From contig NZ_PHTY01000001.1 in the NCBI RefSeq assembly GCF_002813135.1, forward strand, positions 2,749,501-2,813,500: DNA of 64,000 nt, in the 5' to 3' direction. The stretch comes from Ulvibacter sp. MAR_2010_11 (GTDB lineage Bacteria > Bacteroidota > Bacteroidia > Flavobacteriales > Flavobacteriaceae). This document shows positions 26,127 to 34,860 of the stretch, one piece after another. A program made the translations under genes and the position numbers. The notes under the pieces were generated by a model. The model had not been told where the DNA came from. It was given only the letters and a program-made list of their open reading frames with translations, and searched no databases. Position 1 is the first letter of the stretch. Every line of letters starts with the position of its first letter.

Positions 26127-27791
26127 TTACTTCAAATATTGAAAATATGCTGTTAGAACAGCGTCGTTAACTTCTGAAGGTGTAAAAACCTCCAATACTT
26201 TAGGCGTTTCCGAAGCTTTAAAAAATTCATTCAATTCATTTTCAACTTCCTTTTCATTTTTTGCCGAAAGATATTCGAACCCATACATCTCGCTTAAATG
26301 TTTGGCTGAAAGATGGTGTTTCGTTTCAAAATAGGTGTCAAAATGCGCTGTATTCTTAGCCCCGGGAAGAATTCTGAAAATACCTCCTCCACTATTATTT
26401 ACAACAATGATTCTGAAATTGTTAGGAATATAATTATTCCACAACGCATTACTGTCATAGAAAAAAGCCAAATCGCCGGTGACAAAAACTACCTGCTTAT
26501 CTGAAGCAAAGGCAGCTCCTATCGCCGTACTCGTACTGCCATCGATGCCACTTGTTCCTCTGTTACAGAATACTTCAATGGATGCATCTATTTTAAAAAG
26601 CTGCGTATAGCGAATGGTTGCGCTATTGGCCAATTGTAAAATACTTTTCTTGGGAAGGGCTTCGCAGAGTCCGGCAAACACCTTAAAATCTGAAAAAGCA
26701 ACCTCATCGAGATAGGCCTCATGTCGTGACAATCTGTAACTTTTCACAGTTAGCCACTCTTTCTGAAAAGTACTTGAAACTACTTGAGCTTCAGGTAAAA
26801 ATGCCTTTAAAAAAGTTGAAGGAGTGGTCTTAAAGTGATGTTTTAATACAAAATAGGTGTCGTACGCTTTCTTAGGGTCGACATGCCAATGAGTCTTTGG
26901 AGGATAGCTCCTTAAAAAGGCTTTTACTTTCTTTGAAACCACCATCCCGCCGAACGTCAATAATATATCCGGTTGGAGCGCTGTAAATCCGTTAGCATCC
27001 AACGGCGCTATCAATTGATCGATGGCATGAATAAAATTTGTGTGATGTAGATTGGAAGTAGTTTCTGTAAAAACCACCACGCTCTCATCTTGCGCCAATG
27101 TTGCGAGCATTTTTTCCTCCAAACTGTTGGGAGATAACACTCCTGCAAGTATAATTTTTCGGGAGCTGGTATTCCACTCTTTAATAAAAGGCTGGAGATC
27201 CTCCGTCAGTACGTTTGTTGACCTTCTAACCGGCACATGTTGCGGCCGCACTTGCAAATCGGGTACTGTAAGATATAGTGGTTCCGAAAAAGGAACATTG
27301 ATATGAACCGGCCCTTGCAATTCGAAGGCTGTATTAAGGGCGATATTAATTTCCGTTTCATTAAAAGTCTGATGTGCTTCTCCTTCAACGCAATTGGCGC
27401 TGTATAGAATATGATTGGAAAACACGTTTTCCTGTAAGATGGTCTGCCCATCCCCCATTTCCAATAATTCGGAAGGGCGGTCGGCCGATATCACCACCAA
27501 AGGGATATCGCTGTAAAAGGCTTCCGCAATTGCAGGATAGTAATTCAGAACTGCCGATCCCGAAGTACACACCAAGGCGACAGGTTTTTGAAGCTGCTGT
27601 GCAAGTCCCAATGCAAAAAAAGCGGCGCAGCGCTCATCTACTATACTGAAATTTTTAAAATCGGGGTGCTCGGTAAAACCAATGGTTAACGGCGCATTGC
27701 GGGAACCGGGAGAAATTACAATATGATCAATTCCTTTGACAAGGCATAATTGGGTGATGGTTTGCGAAAGGATTTTCTGTGAAAAATTCAT
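26127..27791 (-). CDS. menD: 2-succinyl-5-enolpyruvyl-6-hydroxy-3-cyclohexene-1-carboxylate synthase
   Basis: A 554-residue TPP enzyme: N-terminal VISPGSRNAPLTIGF and DERCAAFFALGLAQ with the catalytic Glu, CTSGSAVLNYYPAIAEA, and a C-terminal TPP/Mg site in GTSGIDGSTSTAIGAAF and VTGDLAFFYDSNALWN. It catalyses the first committed step of menaquinone synthesis from isochorismate and 2-oxoglutarate. I chose the ATG at 27791 over an upstream ATG at 27890, which would overlap the isochorismate synthase gene. It lies 31 nt after that gene with an internal -7 box between. Confidence 0.95.
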   Translation of the reverse strand: MNFSQKILSQTITQLCLVKGIDHIVISPGSRNAPLTIGFTEHPDFKNFSIVDERCAAFFALGLAQQLQKPVALVCTSGSAVLNYYPAIAEAFYSDIPLVVISADRPSELLEMGDGQTILQENVFSNHILYSANCVEGEAHQTFNETEINIALNTAFELQGPVHINVPFSEPLYLTVPDLQVRPQHVPVRRSTNVLTEDLQPFIKEWNTSSRKIILAGVLSPNSLEEKMLATLAQDESVVVFTETTSNLHHTNFIHAIDQLIAPLDANGFTALQPDILLTFGGMVVSKKVKAFLRSYPPKTHWHVDPKKAYDTYFVLKHHFKTTPSTFLKAFLPEAQVVSSTFQKEWLTVKSYRLSRHEAYLDEVAFSDFKVFAGLCEALPKKSILQLANSATIRYTQLFKIDASIEVFCNRGTSGIDGSTSTAIGAAFASDKQVVFVTGDLAFFYDSNALWNNYIPNNFRIIVVNNSGGGIFRILPGAKNTAHFDTYFETKHHLSAKHLSEMYGFEYLSAKNEKEVENELNEFFKASETPKVLEVFTPSEVNDAVLTAYFQYLK

Positions 27792-27797
27792 TAACAA

Positions 27798-27805
27798 CAA
27801 AGGTA
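27798..27805 (-). promoter_or_regulatory. -7 box between menF-like gene and menD
   Basis: Minus strand reads TACCTTTG, ending 6 nt before the menD ATG at 27791. An internal promoter would let menD be transcribed independently of the upstream genes. Confidence 0.5.
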
Positions 27806-27822
27806 CAAAGTAGCCTGCAATA

Positions 27823-28890
27823 TTACAGCATTGGTTGCAATACCTGTAACATTGTTTGCAATTTATTTTGTGTTTCCTGCCATTCCTCAAAGGGTTTTGA
27901 AGCCCCGGTAATACCTCCGCCTGTATAAAGTATTGCCGTGTTACCGGTGATTTTCATACATCGAAGATTGACATACAGATTGGAACAACGGTCATTTCCA
28001 CAGATAGGCCCTACAAAACCTGTATAAAACTCCCTATCGTATCCCTCTTTTTCGGTTATAAATTTCTTGGCCTCCTTTTTTGGAGTACCGCAAACGGCGG
28101 GAGTGGGATGTAAAACTGTAGTAATTGTTTTTAAGGTGGCCTTTCCATTCCGCAAAATACCCGTAATATCTGTGCGCAAATGTGCCAAGGTTCCCGCTTT
28201 GTGAGTATAGGTTTTTGAGATTTTTAAAACATCGGTTACTTTTTGAAGACTATTTGTGATAGCATCCGTAACAAATCGTTGTTCTTCAATTTCTTTGTCG
28301 TTCCAGTAGATAGGGGCCTTTTCGTTGTATGGCTGTGTTCCCGCCAGCGCCATAGAAGTAAAAGAGGTGTTTTCGGTTTTTACCAGAATTTCGGGAGTCG
28401 CACCGCACCATAGACCGGTATCGGGATGAAACCAAATATATCGGAAAGCGCCCGGATACAAGTTGAATATTCTGTTACATAGGGTTGAAATCTGAAATTT
28501 TTTCAATTTCATATGATACTTACGGGACAGTACAATTTTATTTGCGTTCTTTATTGTAATTACGTGTATGGCCTCTTGAACCAATTTGGTATACCTATCT
28601 TTTTCTGTATTATCTTCCTGCGGAATTATTTCTTTTCTTACAGGGGTTGTCTTTTCAATTTTTGCTTCCAGAATCGTGCTCAATGCATACGGAATACAAT
28701 AGGCACTTTCAGTAAAATTAAATGGCGCCATCACGACCGATCGCTCTATAAAGGTGTCGGTGGTGTGTAATTGCGAATCGTTTTGAAGCAATGCTACAAG
28801 CGAATCACTATCCGGTAAAGAAAAAACCACAAAAGGGAGTTCTTTCTTAAAATGGGTATTCAAATTTTCAGTGAGTAGTTGTAGGTCCAT
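27823..28890 (-). CDS. menF: isochorismate synthase
   Basis: A ~355-residue chorismate-binding enzyme with the family motifs KIVLSR, LCNRIFNLYPGAFRYIW, ATPEILVK, MALAGTQPY, LRTDITG, LHPTPAVCGTPK and FYTGFVGP, ending YTGGGITGASKPFEEW. It converts chorismate to isochorismate for MenD. The start is either the ATG at 28890 or the GTG at 28896, which overlaps the stop of the preceding thioesterase gene by one base; I chose the ATG. MenF and EntC cannot be told apart by sequence alone, but the men context decides. Confidence 0.92.
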   Translation of the reverse strand: MDLQLLTENLNTHFKKELPFVVFSLPDSDSLVALLQNDSQLHTTDTFIERSVVMAPFNFTESAYCIPYALSTILEAKIEKTTPVRKEIIPQEDNTEKDRYTKLVQEAIHVITIKNANKIVLSRKYHMKLKKFQISTLCNRIFNLYPGAFRYIWFHPDTGLWCGATPEILVKTENTSFTSMALAGTQPYNEKAPIYWNDKEIEEQRFVTDAITNSLQKVTDVLKISKTYTHKAGTLAHLRTDITGILRNGKATLKTITTVLHPTPAVCGTPKKEAKKFITEKEGYDREFYTGFVGPICGNDRCSNLYVNLRCMKITGNTAILYTGGGITGASKPFEEWQETQNKLQTMLQVLQPML

Positions 28891-28895
28891 TTTCA

Positions 28896-29312
28896 CTAAG
28901 TACGTAAAGTTAGGGTAGTAAGTTTTACAAGTGATATTAATTGATCGTCTTCATTTACTATAGGGATGTGCCACAATTGTGTTGTTCTTCCTTTATGAAG
29001 TATTTTCGCCTTGGCGTAAACATATCCGTCACGGATGCTTTTCACATGATTTGCCGCTATTTCTATGCCTCTAATTTGCGCATCCTTTCCCAAGAAGATA
29101 TAGGCTCCGGCACTTCCAACACTTTCAGCCAATGCAACCGAAGCGCCTCCATGCAATATTCCATCCGGCTGATGTACTTTTGTTGTTACCGGCATTCTTG
29201 CAATTACAGTATCTTCAGTCACATCCGTAAATTCAATCTCGAGCGTTTCCAGCAAGTTATTTTTACACATCGCATTCAGTTTTGCCAAGGTTTCTTTTTT
29301 AGAATACTCCAT
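28896..29312 (-). CDS. menI: hotdog-fold thioesterase, probable DHNA-CoA hydrolase
   Basis: A 138-residue hotdog-fold protein with the PaaI/YdiI-type active site HGGASVALAESVGS (His54 and catalytic Glu63). As the first gene of a thioesterase-menF-menD run it is a good candidate for hydrolysis of 1,4-dihydroxy-2-naphthoyl-CoA, the step after MenB; this is inferred from context and family. It is divergent from the esterase gene at 29355. Confidence 0.8.
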   Translation of the reverse strand: MEYSKKETLAKLNAMCKNNLLETLEIEFTDVTEDTVIARMPVTTKVHQPDGILHGGASVALAESVGSAGAYIFLGKDAQIRGIEIAANHVKSIRDGYVYAKAKILHKGRTTQLWHIPIVNEDDQLISLVKLTTLTLRT

Positions 29313-29322
29313 AAGATTAATT

Positions 29323-29330
29323 TACCTTTG
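29323..29330 (+). promoter_or_regulatory. -7 box of the esterase-like gene
   Basis: TACCTTTG, an exact TAnnTTTG match, 24 nt before the ATG at 29355. Confidence 0.5.
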
Positions 29331-29354
29331 TAAAAATACGAAATACCACTAATT

Positions 29355-30002
29355 ATGCAGCTAGAAAAGCAGGTTTCTTTTACCGTCACTAACACATATT
29401 CAACATATAATGCCCTAACATCAAAAACTAAAAACGTCTGGTTTGTTTTTCATGGCATGGGTTACTTGAGCAGGTACTTTATTCAGTATTTTAAAAATCT
29501 TAATGAGGAAGAAAATTACATTATTGCACCACAGGCGCCGTCGAAATACTACCAGGGCACAGATTTTAAACATGTGGGAGCATCCTGGTTAACAAAGGAA
29601 AATACAGCTGAAGAGACACAAAATGTCCTGACTTATGTGGACAGTGTTTTTGACGCCGAAAAAATACCCGAAAACTGTAATTTTATCATATTGGGATACT
29701 CGCAGGGTGTATCCATTGCTACACGATGGCTGGCGAGCAGAAAAATACAATGTGACCATCTTTTACTGCATTCGGGAGGAATCCCAAAAGAGTTAACTCC
29801 AGACGATTTTTCCTATTTCAACGAGGGAACTCAGGTAACCTACCTCTATGGAGATAAGGATCATTACATTACAGAAGCCAGAAAAACCGAGGAAGCATTG
29901 AGAGGAAGCGCTCTTTTTGGCACCAAACTAAAAATCGAGGTTTTCTCAGGCATACACGAGGTTAACACTGCTTTTCTTACAAAGTTAGCAACAAGCAAAT
30001 AA
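29355..30002 (+). CDS. alpha/beta-hydrolase, phospholipase/carboxylesterase family
   Basis: A 215-residue cytoplasmic alpha/beta hydrolase. The nucleophile elbow GYSQGVS, an Asp in YLYGDKDHYIT and a late His in FSGIHEVN make a plausible Ser-Asp-His triad; FHGMGYLSRYF gives the oxyanion loop. The size fits the YpfH/carboxylesterase-2 group. It is adjacent and divergent to the men genes but shows no link to them. Confidence 0.83.
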   Translation: MQLEKQVSFTVTNTYSTYNALTSKTKNVWFVFHGMGYLSRYFIQYFKNLNEEENYIIAPQAPSKYYQGTDFKHVGASWLTKENTAEETQNVLTYVDSVFDAEKIPENCNFIILGYSQGVSIATRWLASRKIQCDHLLLHSGGIPKELTPDDFSYFNEGTQVTYLYGDKDHYITEARKTEEALRGSALFGTKLKIEVFSGIHEVNTAFLTKLATSK

Positions 30003-30095
30003 TTATTTTTGTGTAGTTCGTCGAATTTATTTGCATTATATCTGTAAATGATATTTATTTACATTGTAATGTAAGAATTTTCACACCCCCGACTT

Positions 30096-30806
30096 ATGAA
30101 AAACACACTACTAACTTTTGGATTGATGCTATGTACAGTAGCATTGCTTGCACAAGTAAGTGCAAAAGAGAAGCAAGCGCTTTTAGATTTATTTGTTGCC
30201 ACCAACGGTGAAAATTGGACTCATTCATGGGATACCAACACACCCGTTTCAGATTGGCAAGGAATTATTGTTGAAAATAATAAAGTGGTAAGCATCAGTT
30301 TGCTGTTTAACAACATGGAAGGAACGATCCCGGCTTCACTTGGAGATTTAGAGGCCTTAACTGTATTGGAAATGTCATTCAATAAACTATCCGGTAAGCT
30401 ACCGGCTTCATTGGGAAATCTAAGTAATTTAGAAATTCTTGCCTTTAATGGTAACAACCTGAAAGGTTCCATTCCCGAAAGTTTTGAAAATCTGAAAAAT
30501 TTAAAACAACTACACCTTAGTAGTAATAAATTAAGCGGAACAATCCCAAATACACTTGGTGATTTAGACAATCTGGAAGTATTTAATGTTTTTGACAACA
30601 ACCTGGTTGGTGATATCCCTTCCGGACTTGCAAACCATAGAAGCTTAAGAGAATTAATGGTTGCCGAAAATAATTTAGTATCAACCGCCAACTTTTCGGC
30701 TGTACTGTTATCTAATTCAGGTGCTAAAATAGATGTCAATAAACCGGTCTTAACTCCAGGTGCCAAAACGGTAATTGCAACCGAAACCAGCGACGACGAA
30801 AACTAA
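30096..30806 (+). CDS. secreted leucine-rich-repeat protein
   Basis: A 236-residue protein with signal peptide (cut after LLAQ), a plant-type LRR N-cap (QALLDLFVATNGENWTH) and about six 24-residue repeats of the form LxxLxxLxLSxNxLSGxIPxxLGxL (for example LEMSFNKLSGKLPASLGNL, LHLSSNKLSGTIPNTLGDL). It ends shortly after the repeats with no sorting domain or anchor. It is probably a protein-binding surface or periplasmic protein. A terminator follows at 30839. Confidence 0.9.
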   Translation: MKNTLLTFGLMLCTVALLAQVSAKEKQALLDLFVATNGENWTHSWDTNTPVSDWQGIIVENNKVVSISLLFNNMEGTIPASLGDLEALTVLEMSFNKLSGKLPASLGNLSNLEILAFNGNNLKGSIPESFENLKNLKQLHLSSNKLSGTIPNTLGDLDNLEVFNVFDNNLVGDIPSGLANHRSLRELMVAENNLVSTANFSAVLLSNSGAKIDVNKPVLTPGAKTVIATETSDDEN

Positions 30807-30838
30807 ACAGCAACTTTCTAATCCTCAATATATACACT

Positions 30839-30863
30839 GCGGCTTACAAAGGCCGCTTTTTTT
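30839..30863 (+). terminator. Rho-independent terminator after the LRR gene
   Basis: GCGGCTT (30839-30845) pairs with AGGCCGC (30850-30856, one G-T pair), followed by seven T. Confidence 0.75.
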
Positions 30864-31038
30864 AATGTCATTTTGTGGAAATAACATTTTCGTTTCATTT
30901 TTTATGTATATTCACAAAATATTGGCAGACGCAATAAGTAAATTTTTACAAAAAAATATTATATTGTCGACGAAATCAACAAATAATCAGATGTAAGGAT
31001 TAATATTGGTTAATTAATAGTCTTATATTTTGGTTAGT

Positions 31039-31068
31039 AGCGGCTCCCTCGGGAGCCGCTTTATTTTA
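31039..31068. terminator. strong hairpin, terminator-like
   Basis: AGCGGCTCCC/GGGAGCCGCT is a perfect 10-bp stem with a 2-nt loop (31039-31060), followed by a T-rich tract. It is far from any gene end and may terminate an unseen transcript. Confidence 0.6.
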
Positions 31069-31098
31069 TGTCAATTGTCTAGACATCAGGGCCCTTTG

Positions 31099-31147
31099 CC
31101 GCTCACCGCCTACCTACGGTAGGTAAACTCAATACTCACTGCTCACT
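31099..31147. repeat. inverted copy of the 15.2-kb palindrome/heptamer element
   Basis: TACCTAC-G-GTAGGTA (31111-31125) with CACTGCTCAC on one side. Read on the other strand it closely repeats 15212-15250. Confidence 0.75.
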
Positions 31148-31273
31148 AGAAAAGTATCTTCACACAAATAAATCATTTAACATGTCTCAAGGAAATTTTT
31201 GGTTAAAAGTGTGGCTGTAAATTATTTATATACTATCAGTTCATTTCTTTTGCTAGTCCAAAAGAAACGAACC

Positions 31274-31307
31274 ACCTGCCCGTACCGCACGGTACGTTCG
31301 GGCGGGA
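31274..31307. repeat. 34-bp GC-rich palindrome, copy 1
   Basis: Stem CCCGTACCG/CGGTACG.TTCGGGCGGG; differs at three of 34 positions from the reverse complement of 46806-46839. Confidence 0.85.
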
Positions 31308-31365
31308 AGAAAAAGACTCCTTTTGAAGGAATTTTTGCTTCGCAAAACCGGTTTGCAATCTCCGC

Positions 31366-31382
31366 GTCCGCCACAGGCGGAC
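31366..31382. repeat. GTCCGCC-ACA-GGCGGAC hairpin
   Basis: Perfect 7-bp arms with a 3-nt loop inside the repeat-rich intergenic region. Confidence 0.8.
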
Positions 31383-31462
31383 TGAATCTCGAAGCTTTGC
31401 CGCACCTATTCTGTCAAAAAGGGAGTTATTTTAGAAAGGGATTAGATTTTAGTTTAGCTTAC

Positions 31463-31499
31463 CACTCACTGCTCACTGCTCACTGCTCACTGCTCACTA
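31463..31499. repeat. CACTGCT heptamer array
   Basis: About four to five tandem CACTGCT units. The complement is GAGCAGT, the same word that opens the 15245 array. Confidence 0.85.
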
Positions 31500-31604
31500 C
31501 TTACAAGCCAAACGAAGTAATTTTAAACACCTATAATGAGTATTGTAAATTTTATGGTTCAGTTTTAGTACCTTACCACAACCTAAATTACTAAACCCTA
31601 GACA

Positions 31605-33266
31605 ATGAAATTTATTTGTACCCTTTTCCTTTCCTTTTTAACAATTATCTCCTACTCTCAAAGCGCTTTTATGAAGCAAGGGGCCAACAAACCCATCGAA
31701 AATCGAAGCGTTGTTGCGCCCATTATAGCCTCTATTGGGTACCAAGGGTATGAGGAAACACAGGAATATTTTGGGGAAGGAGAATACGAAATATTTATAG
31801 ACAATGTGGATGGCATTCTTGATAACCCCATTATCGTTTTAGATGGTTTCGATCCCGGTGACGGGCGAGATATTACCGGTCTTTACAATAGTTTGAGCTT
31901 CGGCGGACAAAATATGGCTGATATCTTACGGGATGAAGGCTTCGATATTGTGATCCTAAATGCACCTCAATACACAACCGGCGGAAAAGACATAGACGGC
32001 GGTGCCGATTATATTCAACGAAACGCCATGGTGTTAATCGAACTAATCAATTTACTGAACACACAAAAGGTTGGTGATGAAGAATTGGTAGTGCTGGGAC
32101 CAAGTATGGGAGGTTTAATAGCTCGATATGGCCTGGCTTATATGGAACAAAATAGTATGGACGCCGAGACCCGACTGTACATTTCGTTCGACTCGCCTCA
32201 TTTGGGCGCGAATATCCCAATTAGTCTGCAATATCTTATCAATTATCTGGCGCAGGAACTGGGTGACGCCGATGCTGTTGCCATCGTTGACAATGTACTC
32301 AACTCCCCTGCTGCCAAAGAAATGCTCTACGATCATTTATTAGGGCATTTACTTTCAGGTTCTGCTTACGAACAGGATCCAACATTGTTGTTACCTATTG
32401 GCGCACCAAATTTCAGGGATGCCTTTCAAGCTGAATTAAATACGCTTGGTTTTCCGCAAAACGTAAGAAATGTAGCCATGGTAAACGGAAGTGCTCAAGG
32501 AACCACAACAGGCACTGCCGGAATGCAGGTGGTAGATACTACGCTGGATTTGGGCAGCGGCTTGACAGCCGATGTGATTTTACATTTTACGCCTGAAGCC
32601 GGGACAACCAATAATGCGACAAGTTTCGATTCCTTTTTTTTCGGAATACCACTCGACAGTTTCGATGCCGATGCCGAAGCCTTTGGCTTTAGTGACGGTG
32701 TGGACAGCGCTCCCGGGGGGACAGCCAATATTTCGGCGGCCTTGGGCGGTGGCGGCTCAACCAACCCCGTGATCGTAGCGTTTATTGCGGCCTTGGATCA
32801 GGATGATTATTCGTTTATCCCGGTGATTAGCAGTCTTGCTATCGAAAACGAAGACGATTGGTTTGCAACACCCGATATTGGTGGAATACATTCTTCTCCA
32901 TTTGTAAATACCTATATTCCTTCCGAAAACGAACCGCATGTTACTGTAACCGCTGCAAGTGCCGAATTTGCACTGAATGAAATTAGAAATCCGGTTTTGG
33001 GTTTTGGTGATTTCAGCATAGAGACAAGATACTTTCTGGCGAAAAATCCTGCTTCAGAAACAATTAAAATACAATTGAATCCTTCTTTTTCTTACGGCGA
33101 AGTGACTGTTGAAGCGTATTCCGTGACCGGACAAAATGTGTTTTCACTTTCAGAAATAAATCCGAAGGAAACCATTTCAATAGAAAATACATTGGAAACA
33201 GGCATCTACTTTTTAAACATCCGGGATGCGAAGGGAGTGTATACTTTAAAATTGGCGGTACAGTAA
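31605..33266 (+). CDS. T9SS-secreted alpha/beta-hydrolase-like protein
   Basis: A 553-residue protein with signal peptide (cut after SYSQS). The core resembles a lipase/esterase: VLDGFDPGDG, nucleophile elbow GPSMGGLIARYG (Ser167), and SFDSPHLGANIP. The last ~75 residues are a type A T9SS sorting domain (AKNPASETIKIQL, VEAYSVTGQNVF, LETGIYFLNI, YTLKLAV). The family is expected to be exported through the outer membrane and either released or attached to surface polysaccharide. Substrate unknown. It is followed 25 nt later by a second T9SS cargo gene. Confidence 0.87.
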   Translation: MKFICTLFLSFLTIISYSQSAFMKQGANKPIENRSVVAPIIASIGYQGYEETQEYFGEGEYEIFIDNVDGILDNPIIVLDGFDPGDGRDITGLYNSLSFGGQNMADILRDEGFDIVILNAPQYTTGGKDIDGGADYIQRNAMVLIELINLLNTQKVGDEELVVLGPSMGGLIARYGLAYMEQNSMDAETRLYISFDSPHLGANIPISLQYLINYLAQELGDADAVAIVDNVLNSPAAKEMLYDHLLGHLLSGSAYEQDPTLLLPIGAPNFRDAFQAELNTLGFPQNVRNVAMVNGSAQGTTTGTAGMQVVDTTLDLGSGLTADVILHFTPEAGTTNNATSFDSFFFGIPLDSFDADAEAFGFSDGVDSAPGGTANISAALGGGGSTNPVIVAFIAALDQDDYSFIPVISSLAIENEDDWFATPDIGGIHSSPFVNTYIPSENEPHVTVTAASAEFALNEIRNPVLGFGDFSIETRYFLAKNPASETIKIQLNPSFSYGEVTVEAYSVTGQNVFSLSEINPKETISIENTLETGIYFLNIRDAKGVYTLKLAVQ

Positions 33267-33291
33267 ATTTTTAACCACAAATCTGAATGCG

Positions 33292-34836
33292 ATGAAACGT
33301 GTCATTTTTCATATTCCGGTTTTCTTATTCTTAGCGCTAAGTACCATTGGGCATTCTCAATACACCATTAACAGTGAATATGGCAATCTTGTCGATTGCG
33401 ATACACTCACTTCGGGAATTTACATAGTCTGGTGGGATAATAATTGGGACTATTCGGCAGATGCGCAAGCGCTTTTAGATCATATGGAAGCCTATCGCGA
33501 TGTGTGTTTAAACGATCTGGAACTTCAAGATCCGCCCAATCCCGTGGATGGTTATTACTACAATGTGTACCTGCATCGTCCGGACGATTTATTTCCTGCC
33601 TGGTGGAGCAACGGACAGGGAACCGACAGCAATGGATATCCCTACCTAACGCTTCCCATTGGAGCTCATAACGATTGGGTAAACGTGGCACATGAAACCT
33701 TTCATGTTTTTCAGTACAGTGCTAATTCGCCTGGTTTTGCATATGCCGGTGACAGTCAGTGGTACATTGAAGCCTCCGCAAATTGGTTCGCTGCCCGGCA
33801 AAATGCCGACGTGGACGAAGCCTTTGTAGAAGCCGAATCTCTGGTGCGATTGCCGCATGTGGCGCTTTGGCTGAGTTACGATAATTTCCCTGCTACCTAC
33901 CCACAAAACTGGCAGCGATATGTGCATCAGTATGCATTGGCATTGTTGCTGTATTATTTAAGTGAAGAAACCACAGTACCCGATGAGATTATCACCGAAG
34001 GACTCTATGCCGGGACAAGCGATTTACCCCAGGAGTATTTTTTCAATCAGATGGGAGGAGCAGTCTTTAGAGGGCACTTTATAGATTGGGCGGCACATAT
34101 GACCAATCATTTCGATTTTTTACCTGCCAATCAGATTGCCCGTTTTGAACAGGAATGGGACACCTATGCCGATCCTGCCGACAGCTATGAATATGTAGCC
34201 GAATTTACGGATGAAGGCACCAACGGTTGGTTTAGCCCTGATCCATGGGTAACGACTGCAGGCTGGGCGTATAATACCTATAAAATTAACAACGCAAGTG
34301 CAGATACCTATACTTTTCATATGGAAGGAAACGAGTTTGGAACCAATGGCTCACCATCTTATTTTCAAGGCAAGGTCTTGGTGCAAAATACCACAACCGG
34401 AACTAGTTTTTACGACCTGAACATGAGCAATGCCCAGGATGGATCCTTCAGTATTGCAGTTACACCAGAAGACACCACCCTGTATTTTATTGTGGCATCC
34501 ATGCCCGAGGTCTTTACCGATGTTGAGCAATTGTACCCGTATCAAATACATATTTCAAAAGGGGTTTTAGGGATTCAGGATATAAATAAACAGCCCAAAT
34601 ATGTATTGGTTGAAAACCCGGCTTCAGGAAGTATCCAATTTCAGTTAAACGCTGCGTTTGCTTATAGCGATATCACTATTGAAGTGTATTCAGTAGCAGG
34701 GCAAAAAATGTTTACGCATTCTGCAACCAATCCTACGGAAAGCATTTCAATCGAAAATGGATTAGACAGAGGTGTCTATTTTTTACGCATTCAGGATACC
34801 GAAGGAATTTATACCTTTAAGCTACTTATAGAATAA
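33292..34836 (+). CDS. T9SS-secreted putative zinc metalloprotease
   Basis: A 514-residue protein with signal peptide (cut after GHSQ). It has a gluzincin-like site: HETFH (residues 134-138), with a glutamate about 22 residues later in WYIEASANWF (Glu160) as candidate third zinc ligand. The C-terminal ~75 residues are a type A T9SS sorting domain (VENPASGSIQFQL, IEVYSVAGQKMF, LDRGVYFLRI) closely related to that of the preceding protein. It probably acts outside the cell. It forms an apparent operon with the upstream hydrolase and the downstream NTF2-like gene (24-nt gap). Confidence 0.85.
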   Translation: MKRVIFHIPVFLFLALSTIGHSQYTINSEYGNLVDCDTLTSGIYIVWWDNNWDYSADAQALLDHMEAYRDVCLNDLELQDPPNPVDGYYYNVYLHRPDDLFPAWWSNGQGTDSNGYPYLTLPIGAHNDWVNVAHETFHVFQYSANSPGFAYAGDSQWYIEASANWFAARQNADVDEAFVEAESLVRLPHVALWLSYDNFPATYPQNWQRYVHQYALALLLYYLSEETTVPDEIITEGLYAGTSDLPQEYFFNQMGGAVFRGHFIDWAAHMTNHFDFLPANQIARFEQEWDTYADPADSYEYVAEFTDEGTNGWFSPDPWVTTAGWAYNTYKINNASADTYTFHMEGNEFGTNGSPSYFQGKVLVQNTTTGTSFYDLNMSNAQDGSFSIAVTPEDTTLYFIVASMPEVFTDVEQLYPYQIHISKGVLGIQDINKQPKYVLVENPASGSIQFQLNAAFAYSDITIEVYSVAGQKMFTHSATNPTESISIENGLDRGVYFLRIQDTEGIYTFKLLIE

Positions 34837-34860
34837 AGCACACATTAAGAAACTACATTT

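Larger units (their letters stand above)
30807..31604. other. 798-bp gene-free region built of repeats
   Basis: Contains terminators at 30839 and 31039, a TACCTAC palindrome with heptamer flank (31099-31147), a GC-rich 34-bp palindrome (31274-31307), a TCCGCC/GGCGGA hairpin (31366-31382) and a CACTGCT heptamer array (31463-31499). Open frames exist across it, but their translations are low-complexity products of the repeats, so I call no gene. Confidence 0.75.

Noticed and set aside
27791-27890. Extended MenD start at 27890
   Set aside because: Adds a Cys-rich, non-homologous segment inside the isochorismate synthase gene; the TPP enzyme begins at 27791.
31199-31594. 131-codon open frame in the repeat region
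   Set aside because: Its translation is made of palindrome and heptamer repeats (for example AYHSLLTAHCSLLTTY), with no homologous look or start context.
32495-32764. Pro/Ser-rich antisense frame in the T9SS hydrolase gene
   Set aside because: Composition is a by-product of the Gly/Ala-rich sense strand.
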